From DATIHQ01 sp035480535 (GTDB taxonomy: Bacteria; Chlamydiota; Chlamydiia; Chlamydiales; SM23-39), in contig DATIHQ010000002.1 in assembly GCA_035480535.1 (NCBI GenBank), forward strand, positions 1 through 5,667: a DNA stretch of 5,667 nt, in the 5' to 3' direction. The stretch's first letter is position 1. Each line of letters begins with the position of its first letter. The notes under the pieces are model-generated. The model worked only from the letters and a program-made list of their open reading frames with translations. It did no database searches and was not told the DNA's origin. Position numbers and translations under genes: made by a program. Below, one piece after another: positions 5,491-5,667 of the stretch.

Positions 5491-5667
5491 TGAAGAAGAA
5501 TCAAAAAAAATCGAATAGCATTGATTGGCAAATACTCAATGCCATAACTGCCCTTGGGCAGGGCGCAGTATTTGTTCCAACAGACTTTTTGAGCCTTGGC
5601 AGTCGGCAAACTGTCGATACTGTTCTTCACCGACTCGTTCGAAAGGGAACCATTCGTCGCCTCGCAA
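5490..5667 (+). CDS. DUF6088/AbiEi-like type IV antitoxin, N-terminal part (3' end outside window)
   Basis: Only the first 59 codons are present; the frame is open to the window edge. After a Lys/Asn-rich head, residues 11-59 (IDWQILNAI, GAVFVPTDFLSLGSR, VDTVLHRLVRKGTIRRLA) form the winged-helix segment characteristic of DUF6088 and AbiEi-type antitoxins. In these the pattern G.vf...dfl.lgsr..v...L.RLv..G.I.Rl.. is strongly conserved. Members act as DNA-binding repressors of a bicistronic operon with an AbiEii-type nucleotidyltransferase toxin. The toxin would lie beyond the right edge and is not visible. ATG 5490 fits the family's usual start just before the domain. The absence of a Shine-Dalgarno and the inverted repeat that ends in the start codon point to a leaderless, self-repressed transcript. 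DUF6088 genes also occur singly, so a toxin partner is not certain. Confidence 0.8.
   Translation, partial: MKKNQKKSNSIDWQILNAITALGQGAVFVPTDFLSLGSRQTVDTVLHRLVRKGTIRRLA

Overview
The window looks like ordinary chromosome from a Gram-negative bacterium, followed by a more AT-rich accessory-looking end. Several proteins are reminiscent of the Chlamydiota (environmental chlamydiae): an NlpC/P60-like enzyme with a DCLTAI catalytic motif, a signal-peptide-bearing GT92 glycosyltransferase and a YdcF-like secreted protein. This placement is an impression from protein style, not a search result; another intracellular lineage such as Legionellales is possible. No rRNA, tRNA, CRISPR array or insertion sequence is visible.

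Region 1 (1-1967). The GTPase half of obgE runs in from the left edge. It is followed 40 bases later by a small secreted protein of unknown function whose ribosome binding site lies in a possible hairpin. On the other strand, an unusually short folC (folylpolyglutamate/dihydrofolate synthase) converges on the small gene and overlaps its 3' end by 46 bases.

Region 2 (1968-3021). An NlpC/P60-like cysteine peptidase gene runs rightward, divergent from folC. Its reading frame contains the catalytic Cys upstream of the first ATG, and no ATG, GTG or TTG exists in frame before it. It therefore either uses a rare start (ATT at 2024, behind a very good Shine-Dalgarno) or is frameshifted. It converges, with a 4-base overlap, on a leftward MscS-type channel gene that ends right after the beta domain and so lacks the cytoplasmic cage.

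Region 3 (3022-5357). A divergent promoter region separates mscS from a tightly packed rightward set of three genes: a secreted YdcF/DUF218-like protein, an unrecognised basic protein that starts 1 base after the previous stop, and a GT92 family glycosyltransferase joined to it by an ATGA overlap. The glycosyltransferase gene is clearly more AT-rich than the rest (about 32-38% GC in three hand-counted 60-base lines, against 55-63% in single lines of the YdcF-like gene and obgE), which suggests separate origin.

Region 4 (5358-5667). After a 132-base gap, a DUF6088/AbiEi-like antitoxin gene begins and runs off the right edge. A perfect 9-bp inverted repeat sits directly before it and includes the first base of its ATG, suggesting an autoregulatory operator. 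A toxin partner (AbiEii-type nucleotidyltransferase) may lie beyond the window but is not seen.
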